Assembly (NCBI GenBank): GCA_011800805.1 | Contig: MPNW01000131.1 | Coordinates: 1-64,000 of the forward strand | Source: Hirudo medicinalis | Lineage: Eukaryota > Annelida > Clitellata > Hirudinida > Hirudinidae | Direction of reading: 5' to 3' | Length of the DNA stretch: 64,000 bases | In this document: one piece after another, positions 12,801 through 27,800 of the stretch | Numbering within the stretch: position 1 is the first letter of the stretch | Layout of the letters: every line of letters begins with the position of its first letter | Position numbers and translations under genes: made by a program | The notes under the pieces: model-generated | The model's database searches: none | What the model was told of the DNA's origin: nothing | What the model saw: only the letters and a program-made list of their open reading frames with translations

Positions 12801-15800
12801 TCCTTGGTTATTTGATAGGTTACTTGTGGTCTCTTCTCGTCCACTGTGACGCCACTTTCGCGGCTCTAGAAATCTTTGCCATAAACTTTGCCCTTGTCTT
12901 GCTTTTGAGAGCAATGTCTCTCAGGGATGCACACGTGGATCTTCCAACAAGACCTTTTGCCCTCATCTCTATCGCGACAGACCAAATTTTGTAACCTTTA
13001 TCCTTGAAGTCCAAAGCCAACTCTCAATATCTTTCTTCTTTGAGGCAATTGCTAACCCTCTTGTCATGAGAAGGCAACACATCGTAGTCCGACCGGATGG
13101 CAAAGGCAAGTCTGAACGGAGATCTCCTGTCACGTGAGAGATTAAAGCCTCATCCCATGTGGTCCACTGTCCTTGTTGGGCCTGTTGCGCCACTTTTGAA
13201 ATGCTGTCATTCTCAATCTCTCTCCTTCTCTCCTGGACTATTAATGTTGAGAAATGATCCCAGCCAATACCATGACGGTCGCACTGGACTTCTTCTGACT
13301 TTTTGATCTCTTGATGAGCCTTGAACTTTCTTTCTGACCTCAGCAGTAAGTCCCGCTACTTACATGTGCGCCACTGGAATGCATGGACCGCTGCGTTGAG
13401 GATAATCTGAATATTTTTAGTATTTTGTATAAGTACATTGAATTTAATAATATGATACACATTATTAATGGTAATTAATAATTAATTACAATATATATTG
13501 ATTAATGATTAATTGATTAATTCTTAATAACATTGTTTAATTTAATTTAGCAACAACCGTTCATAATTTATTAAATTTTCTTTTTAATTCGGAGCAATAT
13601 TTTCTCCTAAAATGTGCCTTAGAATTTATTATGTCAACAATTCAGCTTGGATTGGATCTCAGTTAATGCAATTACTTTGAAACTGAAAAACAATTAAGTT
13701 AAATACTCAGGATTTCATTTCCTCTTTCGTTGACTGAGATAGAAAATATGTTTTGTTACGAAAATCTGTTGAAGAATAACCATTAATCACAATTTATTAG
13801 AAAAATAAAACTTATACTACTTTACTAATGAATTAAGACATCAACTTGCAAAATCTTTAAATTTATTGGTATTCCATTACGTAAAATATTTTTAACGAGG
13901 CAATTATTAAAGACTTCAGATTGTTTCAAATGCCATTGAAATTGCGCCTTAATCGTGGTGGGAAATCAAACTTTGATGACAAATGTTGTCTGTTTCGAGT
14001 CATTCGACTCTCATTTATCGGATGGAAATCAATCGAAACATCAGGATGCATTTATCTTTTCTCAAAGATTTACTATTCGGAAGGCAATTAATGGAAGAGT
14101 ATTTGTTCAAGGATTGGTTTTAGACCCTTGCGGCAAATGAATGATTAAAGAGTGACTAAGTAGGGCTCGCTAAATGCATGTAGCATCACTGAACGATTTT
14201 TTTCATCTGGAATTTGTGATTTCCTTTATTGACTTGGAATTTATCAAATTACTTCTTTTTATGAACGGGGCCCAGTTGTTATTAGGCGTGAAGAAGCCAC
14301 CGAGAGCTTTCTATGCCGCTGCAGGCAACTGAGATGGACGCGATTGGCACGAAAGGCAAAAAAATAGGCATGTACCGGATAACAAATTTTACCGGATATC
14401 GGATAATTTCGGATAGTTCACTTACCGGATACCGGATTTAATGGTCCATGTGGTTAGATGGTTAGAAATGTTTATTTATAAAAAATCAAAGAAACTCAGA
14501 GAATTTTCATATTTTTATTTTATTAATAAATTATAAATTTAAAAAAAAATACTTTACATTTATAAACGAATACTCTTGATTTCAAGAAGTAAACATCAAG
14601 TCCCATAATTCGTAAGAAGATATTACACTTTAAGTCTGAAATTAGGCAAGGGCATGTTTATTTCATGAAATACGAGTTACTCGGCTCTCAAGCAGCAATC
14701 GACTCCTGTCATCTGAGTGTACATCTCCAGCAGTACTGAAAAGTCCCTCACATGTAACCTTGCTTTTTGGGGTGCCGAGTGATGCCACTTGAAGTGGAAA
14801 GCGCCATGAATGTTGGCACCACCACGTCACTGGTTATCTTCATTTGGTCACGTTTTATGGCTGGTTCATCAGAGTAAATTTTTATTTCGACATCCACTTT
14901 TGATAAAGGGTTACCGCAAAATACTTCGAAGTAAAACTTATAACGCGATTAGGAGAAGCAGCCATGATTAATTTAATTTAAATGTAAAGGCACAGAGATA
15001 TTATGATGCATGCGCAACATTTACATAGATCATAAAACAAAGAAGATTTAAAAAGAAACAAAACAATTTGACGAAATTTATATAATAAGTTGAATTAAAA
15101 TGCTATTTATTTATGCCGGATAATAGACTACCGGATATATTACCTAAAAAAAGCCTCGCCTATCCGTAGTAAGTTGCTCCCAAAGAGTTTGTAAGCTGCA
15201 TAAAGAAGCCAGTGTCAGCTCCAGGCAATAATGATCGGCATAGGAGAGCTTATCATAGCCGAAGATCTCGAAAGGAAAAACGGCCAGGGACATCAGGCTG
15301 ATCACCGGATGCGGCCCTCCCCCGAAAATGACAGGAGACTTACAGGACCGAAACGTTTGAAGACGGGGATCTCTGAGGATCGCTGAGCTGCGAGTACACA
15401 GAGCATGAAGCATCATTGGACGACTTATACTTTCCTCTGGAAATTGTAAATTCTATTTCGACTCGTGATTAATCAATTTTTTTCTTTAAATTATTGTAAC
15501 ATTTCAAGGGATGCCATCTCGGAAAAACTAATTTGCCTAGAGCGCTTTATTAAAGTCACAAGAAGATTGCTGTTGTCTTTCAGTTTAAGCTTGAGGCCAC
15601 CGAGTTCAAATCTCGCCATGAATTTTTAATTTAAAATGGATCGGGGATGATTAATGTCCCCATTAAACTCTGCATTTTAAGTTTATTACTCTCGTTCATC
15701 ACTTTCCAGTCTGCATGTGAACATCTTGCTTAGAATCAAATGTCTTGGACATTTAGACATTCTATTTTGAAGAATCACTTTAAATAAAATAAATTGACAA

Positions 15801-18800
15801 ATAAAAATATTTACTGGCAGGGAAATATAAAAAAAAATTGAACCTAGTTGTGCCTAAATTAAATCAAATTTAAGTTAAAAAAAAAATAACTGTCTGAAAT
15901 TGATGACAGGGAGTCTGGTACAAATCATCAACGACAAAAATAAATCAACTTTGGGGCGTTTGGGTGCTCCATTCAAAGAGACCAAGAAGGAAACTGTCAG
16001 ACAGGTCTACCTGTTCACTTACCACCTCATGCTCACCACCAGGGCATCCAATGGCAGGTTACATCTCGTCAAGGTATGGATTCTTTTAACGATGACGTCA
16101 TGACAGACTAAGAAGGAGTTAAATGTTATAAATGTAAAAGTTAAACTTTAAACAAATTGGCAGTAATTTATAAAAAAAAATTCTTGATCCAAAAAACGAT
16201 CCCACCCTATCTGAACTTGTTCAATTAGAATATTATTCGATATTTCTTGAATGTTTTGCACCACGATTGCACATTTCATTCCAGAATTTTGGCAAGATTC
16301 CATTGATAGACTGCACATTGATAGAAGAACCTTGGGCTGATGATGACGACTGTGGGAGTTTATTGTGCTTCAAATATTTTTTAATATTTACACAATTTCT
16401 TGTGATAAATTGTGAGAAATAAAATGTTTCCCAAAATTTGTCCTCAGCTTCCTCTTACGACAGCAACTTGAGTCTCGCCAGTCAGACCTCAGCTCAACCA
16501 ACTCCATCTGAGTACAACAACTTGGACTTCAGAATCCTTGTGGAATCCAGGAATGGACCCCCCATGACGGTCAACTTGATGGCTTCCACGATGCAAGAAA
16601 AATCGGCCTGGTGCAGCGACATTTCTCAGGTGTTCTTTCAATTGATGAGTTGTACGATGCTGTTACTATTATTGTTATTATTATTATTTATTTATATATT
16701 TACTTATTTTTATCATTTAATGCAACTTTGGAAAAAATTGGGTTAATCAAATTTTATTGGGTCTGTTACTTCAGATTGCATGATAATTCATTAACTAAAT
16801 TTATTTTAAAAATAACATTTATAATGCAAATGTAAAATCATATTCAAGTTACTTTACAAGGGGAGACTATCGATCTGTCAATGAGTTACCAATTACTTGT
16901 TTTAATTAAACATATTTAATTTGCTAATTTAAAGTTTTTGTATATTTGGCTTAATTTAATAACTGAACAAAAATCGATTGCAGTGCATTGAGAATCTTCA
17001 TTACAACGAACTCCTTTACTGCACCCTCAGTGACTCGTCATCCGTTACTCTTCCCCAATCAATGAGGTTGGTTCTACTCATAAATTATGTTTATATTTAA
17101 AAGATATTTATTTTAAAACTACGTCGTACAAAACTATTCCGCAATGTTGCAATTACCGAGAGCCAACAATTTATGAATGATTTTAATGTCACTCACAAAA
17201 TGTCGATCCAATCGGGGAATATTTCCTCAAAAAACTGCCCGACTTTTCGCGCTGCAGTTAAATTTTTTTGACGCACTTTGGAATTATATTCGAATGAAAA
17301 GTTTTTAATTTCAGTGCTTTATTGATGGGTTAAATATCTTAATTGTTGGCAAAGGCGGATGCTTATTGTATTTGAGCGAATAACACGTGACAGCTGGTTA
17401 AATAGAATCACAAAATACTGACTTATTTGAATGTGATATATTTAAGTTCAATTATTAATTGCAATCTCCAGTTAAATGTTTTAATGGTTTTCACGGTAAA
17501 TTGAATGTTAATTAAATATTACTCTTACAATTACTTAATTATAGATCTAGAAAATTACTGTTTACGTTTCAAATAATTTGGAATTCCCAACAAATACATT
17601 TTAATTATAAATGATAATAATGAGGATAGTACATTTAGTTAATAATGATGATGATATAGAAATTATACAAAAGAGAAATTAAATTAAATTTAAATTTAAA
17701 TTAATTTAAATTAAATTAAAAATGGGATACTTTCAAGTGCGCTTCTTATTCGAATTCATCCTTGTAACGGGTTTCCTTTAACTCACCATCTTTGTAAGTT
17801 CTACTTAATTATTCGCAACTTAACTAACTTAACTTAACTTAACTTAACTTAACTTAACTTAGCTTAACTTATTAACTAAAACTCCATTTTCGAGTCGATT
17901 CTGAAAGAGCACGTGGTCTTCCTGAGCATGTTGTTGACTTCATTAATAAACTACAAACTTCATCTTTTCACTATCATATCGTTACGAACACCATTCTTTT
18001 TTGAGTTTTCAATGAGTTTAATGTGCGTTCATATGAATTTAATCGTCTTCTTTAAATTTAGTTTGGGCAACCTACTTCTTTAAGCTGCTTATTTGTCATG
18101 GTATTAACTCTTGCTTAGAATTGCAGTGCAATTGAATTGGAAGGACAAATTTATCGTAAACTTTCAAACTGACAAAATGATATTCGAAAAACAGGATTAA
18201 TTAGCGCTGCTTTATTCAAAGACAGTTTTTGAAGGCCTCATGTTCGGAGTAACCGAGATATTGAACGCCTTCACTGAAAATGTTTTTAAAGAATACAGGT
18301 GGCAATTTATGGGAGTTTAGATCAAAATATTTCCAACATATTTTTACTAAATCCTTTCAGAACGTGTTGCTGGTTGACTGATTATAATTGCAATTACAAA
18401 TTAACTAATTTAAGAAGAATCCGTTTGACAGTTATATACTTCTTTCTTTCCATCCATGTGGTAAATGGTAAATAACTCTGACTGAATTTTCTTGAAATGG
18501 TTTTAAATTTTGAAAACATCTTTGCGAAAAAAGGAATTTGGAACTAATGTTTTACAGAGAAGGTCATGCTATGGAAAAAAGTGACAAACAAAGAATTGTT
18601 ACACTTTGAAAAATGCTGAAAATTTTATGAAGATTCACTTTATATTATTCCCACTTCTGGAGTCATGAATTTTGAAGTCATCCAGCCATTAAGTTCAGTC
18701 ATCCACTGATGTTTCCTTCCATCTAAATTAATGAGTCTTCATAACCTCGAGTTGTTTGAATCATGACGAGAAATATAATAATTACAATTATTTCATGTTG

Positions 18801-21800
18801 GGCAACAAGGGCAACTTTGGAGCTGTTTGTCGTGTTTCGGTTTTTCATAATTCAGTTTTTTATGGATCCTTCCATGAATCTATACATGCTATTTAACAAA
18901 TAAATGTATTGATACGTGAAGTTGTAAATAATGAATTTCAAATCTAAATAATTTCTGAAGTTTCCTTTACTAAATTATTTGATATTTAAAGGCATAAATA
19001 CTGTAAAAATATTTGTTTCGTGTTTTTTCAAAGATTTTGAATAGGAAATATGAAACTGATTGAAATGTTAAAACAATTTCATTATGTGCTTAAAATTTGT
19101 TTGTTGAAATTAATGATAAATTCACGAAATGACAGATGCGATCCAAAACTCTTCAAGGACGATGTGGACATCAAATTTTCAAGATCCCTTAATTCCTGCA
19201 AAGTTCCTCAGGTAAAATTCATCTTCATCATGTCAGAATTTTGTGGTTTTCTTTTTATAGACTTTTTATTTATGAAAATGAACTCATTTGCAGAAGCTAA
19301 TTCTGCTTCTTTGTAAAATAAATGCGTTAAAAACGTTTCGTTCAAACAAACAATTTCCGCGTGTAAACAAAAAAAAGATATTAGCCCTTTTAGGTGGCAC
19401 TGTTTGAGAATTCAAAGCTTGAAGTTTGTACAAAAACATTGTAAATATTTCATGCTCTGAACGTTTTTTCTCAAATGAGGAAACATTTGAGGCAAATATT
19501 CCACTTTCATGTTCAGATGAGAGCAAAAATGTGGTGCTGTTTAATGTCTCTTGGTTTCAGGTGTTTAATTTGTTGGGCAATTTTAAGTAAGAGTAAGCGA
19601 ACTCCAATTTTCAATGTTGATGAAAATAAATTGTCCCACAAGAAGCTTGAAATTGTTGGTCCAAATACGATGACCACGTGAACATGGATTCTAGTGCTCA
19701 ATTTGTACTTGCAACTGCCAGCCAACTACTTTTATTATTTCCTAATCATAAGGTAATTGCTTTTTCTCGATGCGTGCCAAACGGAAGTAAAACTCGACCG
19801 ACTCATATGATAAACCAATTTGTGGTAGAACGATACATAAGCATTTTTTTAAATTGACCGCGCTAACTGTTATTACTTAATTCAATTGCTCGTTCGTTTA
19901 TTTAAACTGAGTTTAACTGAAATATTCGATTAGATTCGACATGCTTCTGTTGATCGCCTCTTGGATCGCCTGACAGATCTGAGATTCCTTAGCATAGATT
20001 TCCTCAACACTTTCCTGCTGACCTACAGAGTTTTCACCACTGGATCTATGGTTGTTGAGGCACTCAGGAATGTCTACAGAAATCCTGAGTGTGGAAATCT
20101 CGACTCAATACACTCCCCTGCACAGGGAGCAAACAGGTAATGAGCGTCGTCCATTCTCGATAATCTAGATCTTGTTTGTCAATATGTTTTATTACTACTT
20201 CGGCTGTGATAGCGATCGTGTGCTATGGTTCCAATGCATCCCATTTGGGATAGCTGCGCACTTAAAAATCGGATAAATAAATGCAAATTTAAAAATACTA
20301 TTTCAAGTCCTTAAGAAGTTTGTTAACATTTTTAAAATTGTATTTTAATGTAAAGTTGTATTTAATTTGTTTATATGTTAATTGATACTTTATAGTATTC
20401 CAACATACATATGTTTATTTATCTTACCTACATTTCAATTTAATTTAATTTTTTTTAAATTTCTTCGTCATTTAAGCCATGGAGTGATAACAAATGTTAA
20501 TCATTCATTTAATGCAGAGCACCTTTACTGAAACGATTCATTGTTAAGTTAAAAATAACTTTCACAGGCAGTCTTCTGACAACGATGATTCAAATGAGTC
20601 GAGTCCTTTATCGGGAGAGGGAGCACCAGAAAGTTACAGATGTCAGTATGAAATATGCCCACAAGCTCAACATAGAGTCTCTGTGGCTTCAAAACAATCA
20701 CGGAAGACAAGTTTAAGAAGCGAAGGTCAAAAAAAGGGCGTGACCTTTGAGGATGACCCGACACAGAAAATTGAATATCACCAGGCCTTCCAAGGTATCT
20801 CGGCTAATTTTCTTTGTTCGTTTATCAATGAAAGTAGATTGTTACAATATTAATTGATAATTTAAGTTAAATAAGTGATTGTTGAGGCCAATTTAATCTA
20901 AACCGGTGTCAATTTTTGTTTAATTTTGTAATTCTGAACTTCAAAGGGGTGTATTAGCGTCCGTTGAATAACGAGATTATTTGGACGGAGCAGGTCTACT
21001 CATTCAGTTTCAAAGTCGGTTGTACTGCAATATCGATTCAACGCGCCAGGACCAGAAATTAGTTTCACACCAACATCCCCGCTGGAGGATCTAGCAAAAC
21101 TAGAAATCAGTGACTAGCCAGTGATAGCTAGCTAGTAGCTACGATATCGCCTGTACTATGCTTTTATCTTTTGAGCTTCAAAAGTTTTTAGATAAATATA
21201 TTATGTTAATGCTGTTAGAAACATCACTGACAAAACATATAATTCTGTATTCTTTTTCATTAATTAATTTGATACAAAAAATATTCTAAAATGCTTGACC
21301 AATTTGAACACCAAAGCGTACGATCAGCAAGAATTCGAGACGTTGAAGTCAGATGGATTTCTGCTTCCTAGACCACCGAAACTCGCCCCAATAGCATCGT
21401 TTGAAACGCTTTCTGAGAGCATAGACTTGCAACTTGATGACTTGGGAGAGTTTGATGTCAAAGGAGAGACAAAAGCTAAAGACGATCTTGTAAGATATCA
21501 ATTATGCAATTTGTGAAAAAATAAAAAGCTATTTTTTTTGTTTCGGTAAATTCGTTTAGAAAAATATTTTAAAAAAAAGCGATTTATGCTTGTAGGTCAC
21601 TCAAAGGCCATTCAAAGAACAAGTTATTAAAGCTGGCCTCATGCCAACTACTAATCTCCAACATGCCGTTTCAGTTCCTGAAATCGTTGGAATCGATGAA
21701 GATGGTATTTGTGATGCTTCCAAAAGGGCTTCATCACCTTTCCACAATGCCATGTCTCTCCTTAACATCCCTGAAAAATCATGTTCAATGGTCAGAGGTT

Positions 21801-24800
21801 CCTCTTCCACTCTGGTTCCATCTCCTCAGTCTCCGGGTCGTGATGAAAGAAGAATGTCAGGCCAGGAAGACAAAAAGAAATGGAAATCGTCGCTGAATAA
21901 TTTGGAATTAAAAATAATTTTCGATAAATTTCCTTCCGAGGAGAGAGATAATTCTGCGAGAAACAGGTTGATTGGAGCCATTCCTCCATCCGTTTCTCCT
22001 TTGTATGCTTCAAGGTCGCACCATCTGAGAAACAATGTTTTGACACCCAGTTGTGACAAAAACATGTCAGTTATTTCACCTCATCGTCTCCAGAAATCTC
22101 AAGAATTTTTCTACACTTCCACAACTAGGATGCACCACCAAATTGATGCCCTGGCTTTATCCCCGGCCTCGAGTCCCACATACGGCAGAAGTTCATCCTT
22201 CAATCTGCTCAGAAGACCCAGATCGACTTCCCCTTGCTTTTTCGACTGGCATGACATCGCTGAACAGTCCTTGGTTCTGGATGAAGTGGATCAAACATCT
22301 GCAGGGGTAACAATAAAACAAAGTGAAGAGACTTTCCAAAAAGATGGAACTGAATTCACTTACGGGGGAACGGACAGCAGCACAAGCGACGAGGGCGACG
22401 TCTGCGGAGTGAAGAAATTGTATGAAGACGTTTCAACTACCAGCAGCTCGGTGACTATTCAGTCTTCAAAGTTATCAATTGTGTCACTGACTAAGACAAT
22501 CCAGCACTTTGCAACACAGCTTCTTCCCAGTTCATCACCGTCAAAAAACGGACAAGCCAAAATTGCTCTTCAGTCCCTTGAAACAAGTGCCCCGAGATCG
22601 GTGGAAACCCACGTGCCAACGAGAAAAATTTCCAAAATCGAGATCTCTCCGGCCACAGCATTTATTCAAGTTCCAGGTCCTTTGAAGGCGGTGGGTCCTT
22701 GTACTCACCCGAGATCTGCTTCTACATCGGCAGCTTCTGGGAAACCCCAGAAACAACCTCCTAAAGTTGGAGGAAGCCATTCTAAAAGGGAATCAATGCC
22801 CAACATGCCATCGAGTTCTTACCATCCTCAGCACCACTACACCTGTTGTCGCCATCATAGGCAGTCATTGGCAACGACCCCGATTCATCCTAAAGAATCG
22901 AGGCAGTGTTCCATATCCATTAAACCACGAGCAGGTGACGATAACATGGTGCTTGTGTTATTGGTATATAGACGTATCATAATGGATAAATAACAAAACA
23001 TTTCAATTAAACTTTAATCTTTTCAAACCAACCAGTGATTCTCATCCTGCTGGAAGGATCGGCAGTCTATTAATAAAAATGTTTTGAAATAAAGAACAAA
23101 AAATATGTAAAATAAGAAATAATAAAGCAATTTTTATTTATTATTATTAATTGGAAACTAATTTTTAAGTTCAAAAACTGTTGATTTGATTGATGACAAG
23201 GTGAGAAAATTTACAATTGCATGAGGCAACACCGAATATATTCGAATCCGAGTGCTCGTGAATATTATTATACATTATATTATCATTTTTATGATTATGT
23301 TATTATATTTGTCATTATTAGATTATTATATTTATGATACTATTTAGAGTTACTCTGTGAAAATAAGTATAATTTCATATTATTATATTATAATTTCATA
23401 TTATTTTCCATCATTGGCAAAATTCCATCACTAGTGAAAAGACCTTAACTAAATGCTACTCGAAACTCAGCTACCTTTAATTTAATTATTATATTAATTA
23501 TGTTAATTATTTAATTATTTTATTATAAACAATTTAAATATCCCTGAAAAATTAGCATAAATATTAAAGATTAAAACATAAACTTAAAGATTGATTTATT
23601 AGCTGTGAATTAAGGAAGCATTTCTTCAACCAGCAAAGTACAGCATATCAGAGTTGGACCAACCGCCGTGTTGTCTTTCAGCAAGAAGCAGCAGTTGCGC
23701 CACAGTCCCTGAAGGACTTGCTCCACAAACCAAAGCCGGCATCGTTGTAACTTCATCCAGAGCTTCCAAAAGAAGGTTTTCATTTTAAATTCTTCTCCGT
23801 TTTGTTTCAAAAGTCTGAAATTAAGTGACACATGAACTAGAACATTTTATTGCAATGCTGCAACAGGTATATTGGTAAGGTTACATAAATTAAAAACAAT
23901 TTCATTTTCCACCATTTTTCCATCATTCCAGGTCAAGTTCCACGGCAGCTGCCGTTGCTTTTGCTGTAGCCACAGCAGGTTCTGCAAGCATCAAGGAATA
24001 CACCCTAAGATCTTTGGGACTCTATCCAGGCCAAAGTCGGTTACTTCACATCAATAATCTTTGCGACATTACTTATTTATTAATTAATAAATAGCGACAT
24101 AGACTAATTAAATACTTAACATAATTAAATATTATGTAATGCTTGCTCTTTTAACCTGGCTTCGCCCATGATATAATCAAACTCATTTTTTATTCATTGT
24201 AATTAATTTTTTTTATCCCAATATTACAAAGTTATTTTAACACTTGTCTATAAACAATATTTTTAGTCTCTTGTTGATTATCGGCGATGATGAACAATGT
24301 TGGGGATCCTTCACCTTTGACATTCCCACAATGCGAAAAGCACTCGTCGGCCTTTGACTTTGAGCGATTGTCCTTGCGCCTTATTGATTGTGATTGCAAA
24401 TGCAAGTTGAACAGGAATAAAAGCTTGTAAATTGCAATCGCTTGAACGAAACCGGCAATCGAAATGAGTGGAATTCTTGGAATTAGGACGTTTCGCCCTC
24501 ACATGGCCCAGTTAAATTAGTTGCTTCGATGATGTAAGTGTGCAGAGAATTAACTAACATTCTGCACCCATTGCACAGCTTCGGTGGGTCCAAATTGCAT
24601 GGAAACATAATTGTACACCCAACTTTCACCAATAATCCATGCGAGGGAATGCCAGTGGGATTAAGTGAATCCAAATATTCTACTATATTGCTTGTTAATT
24701 GTATATTGATTGTTAATTTTAATTTCTACAACTTTCGCTTTTAGAGGTGTTAAAATTGTGCGTTCCTACAGCAACGCGACATTTTTTTCATCCTTCACCA

Positions 24801-27800
24801 TGTGGTACACTTGACCTTGAATCCTAAAAGTTGTCATAAATCATGTGGAGTCCAGCATGGGCAATGAGGTTACAAAGGAAGTCATTTGAAAACTGCTATT
24901 GTATTTACGGGTCAGTTTTAGCAACTCTTTTGACTTTAGATGATTGCCATTCATCAAACTTTTCATTGGTTCTGGTAATTCAAGAAGCTCTGGTAAAAAA
25001 AAACAACTTTTCCATTGAAGCAACACAATCCCGATGTCTCGGCTTCAAATTTCCTTTGAAAACAATTTCGCAACTTCCTTTGATTCCTTTCATTAGTCGG
25101 ATGAAAAACAATCGCTCCACCTCAATTTTGGCATATCAAACAAAAGCAAAAGTTGCCTTTACTTCAGCAAACGGTTCTCTTTCTATCGCACCATGAAACG
25201 ATAGGCATTGAAGGACGTTGCAGATATCATCTTGTTAATTTTAGTTGAAGTTCCTGGCTGCACTTGATTGGTATTAATTACATATCCATCCTCACCACAT
25301 GGAAACATGAGCGGAAACTGTAAGGCGCCATACGAAATGTGTCTCGCAAATATTCTTCGTTACTGCAAGTTGTTTTCATTAATTAAGTTAAAAATTTATC
25401 TTTGTTATTCCTCAGAATTCATTTTATTTACTTATTTTTACACTTACTTATTTCGTTGAAAATTGAAAATGGTACAGTTGGCCCAGAAATGGCAGGCGGA
25501 ATGAGGTGTGCAAATGTCACGTCGCTAATGTTCACCATTTTGGGAGGTGTTCTTGTGAGTTGAACAAAGTTTTAAAGTAGTTTAAAATGGTACAGTTGAC
25601 CTAGAAAAAGGTGAAAGTTGAAAACCTTGAAAGTTAAAAATTGAAACTAAACAGTTGACCTAGGAATGGCTAGAGAGTGACGTGTACATATTTCAAGTCG
25701 CTACGCTACTATTCACCTTTTGGGAGGAGTTCTTGGGAAAGAGAAGCACACATGTATTTTCTTTTTCACATTACAGAAGATGTAATATTATTTTTTTCAT
25801 AATATAATTTATGTTATTAAACTCGTGATTCTTAATACTTGTAGTGAAAGAATTATTTATAAATAACTATTTGTGGAAATACATTTTGAGCAGATGCTGC
25901 AGAATTGAAACAATTCATTGCCAATAGAAAGAGAGAATCAGTCATCAGTACTTTTGCCACCCTGAGAGTGTTGAACGTTCTCAGGCAGTGGGTTACCAAA
26001 CATTACAAGGTATTGTGGGTACATTCATTACAATGTATAATTACAATTATTATATTTGCTTATTTGTATTCTAAATACATATTTGTTACGATAATAATAT
26101 TAATAATATTCAACGATTATATGAATTTCTTAATTTGTATAAATCCAAGTAAAACAGCGCCTCCGAGTTTCACATGAAACAATAATTTTTAAATAATTAT
26201 GAAACACAATTGCCCATGAAGAAGCATCCAATACGTTTTTTAGAAAAAGGTTTATTCGCAAAAAAATATTTCTAATAACAAATAATTTTAATCAATCCAA
26301 AACATCAGGATTTTGAGATGGATCGGGATTTAAAGGAAAATGTCAATGAATTGTTGGAGGAAATGATGGCAAACTCTAACCTGCTTCCAGTGGAATATAA
26401 AATCGCTAATGCGGTTTCAATGGCACTCAACAAGGAAGAGACTCAACCCAATCAAAGAGAGACTTTGGCAATGATTTTAACGCCTCCAGAGGTTATGGTG
26501 TTCCTGTGTTCCTACGATTTAAATCTTATAAATGCCTCGAATATTATAGTGCCGAATTTATTCTTAAAAAATGAATGAATGTAGTGATGGGACTGACGGC
26601 TTAGTAATGACTTTTTAATGATGTATTCCAAGCTTTGTACGTCGTTCATGACATGCATATATAACAGATATATATCGTGTTTCTCTCAAAGTTGTAAAGT
26701 ATTTATACAATTTTACGTAACATTTATAACACAAATGACATTTTAATGTAAACATTTGTGTAAATAATTATGTATATTTTTATTTACTTAAATGTATAAA
26801 AAAAATGATGTGGATTGGTCAGCTTCAGATGTGCTGAACCATTTACATGGTGCAATTCCCAACGGCACTATTTGCGAATTAGCTGCGAACACAACTCAAA
26901 TGCTGTTATCGAGAGCAATAACATAACCTTATGAGTGTGAGTGTGAGTATGGATATGAGTGTGAGTATGAGTGTGAGTATGAGTATGAGTATGAGTATGG
27001 ATATGAGTGTGAGTATGAGTGTGAGCCGCTTGCACGAGATGAAAGTCATGAAATTACAACACTGGCCTCAATCTGAAACTCCTGTTACAAATTTTAGCGG
27101 AAAATCTCAAAGTCATGGATACATCAGAGTGGCTCTTATTTTTCAAGTTTTAAAATGTTGTTATCTGACCCCAGATGAGTTCCAATTTATAAACAAAAAT
27201 AATTCAGGCCAAATATGAGCAGGATTGGACAATATTTAGAGGTCAAAACAGTTTTTTTTTCATCATGTAAGGGTCACTCTATGATATATTCTAGCGTTTT
27301 GAAACAACAACTATCGAGTTAAATGATCATAAAGTTATGGTTACTAATGCGGTTTTATGAATTAATTAATAATAATCATATTAAGCCTTGAACTCATAAT
27401 AAATTAAATTACATCGTTTATTCAACAAAATAATAAATTGGTTTATTCAGGAATTGTCTGAAGATTCATTTGATACCCTTGCAGCACTTGACGTTGCAGA
27501 GCAGATGACATATCTTGATCACAAGATCTTCATGAACATTAGCGTCGAGTAATCATAAAAAATGTTTTTTTAATTTATTTTAATTTAGTTGATGTGTTAT
27601 TTGTATTAATATCACATAATAACATCGATTAAATTTAATAATTAATTAAACATTAATAATAAAATATACAAACTCACAAACATTTGGTGAATGAAATATA
27701 GGGAACTGTTAGGACAAGCATGGATGAAGCTTGAAAAATCCAGCAAGGCTCAGAATGTCTTGCTCGTTACTAGGCGTTTCAACGAGGTTAAAATTTCGAC

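Noticed and set aside
13955..14140. Short open frame on +, possible extra RASGRF exon
   Set aside because: The PH domain is complete from neighbouring exons and no phase-compatible splice sites fit.
21641..22993. A single-exon 450-codon gene on +
   Set aside because: It is the large RASGRF linker exon; the frame opens upstream at 21596, leaves at the donor after 22934, and continues into exon 23634.
26931..27218. Open frame with a Met/Ser/Val repeat
   Set aside because: It is a translated GAGTNT microsatellite inside a RASGRF intron, with no splice support.
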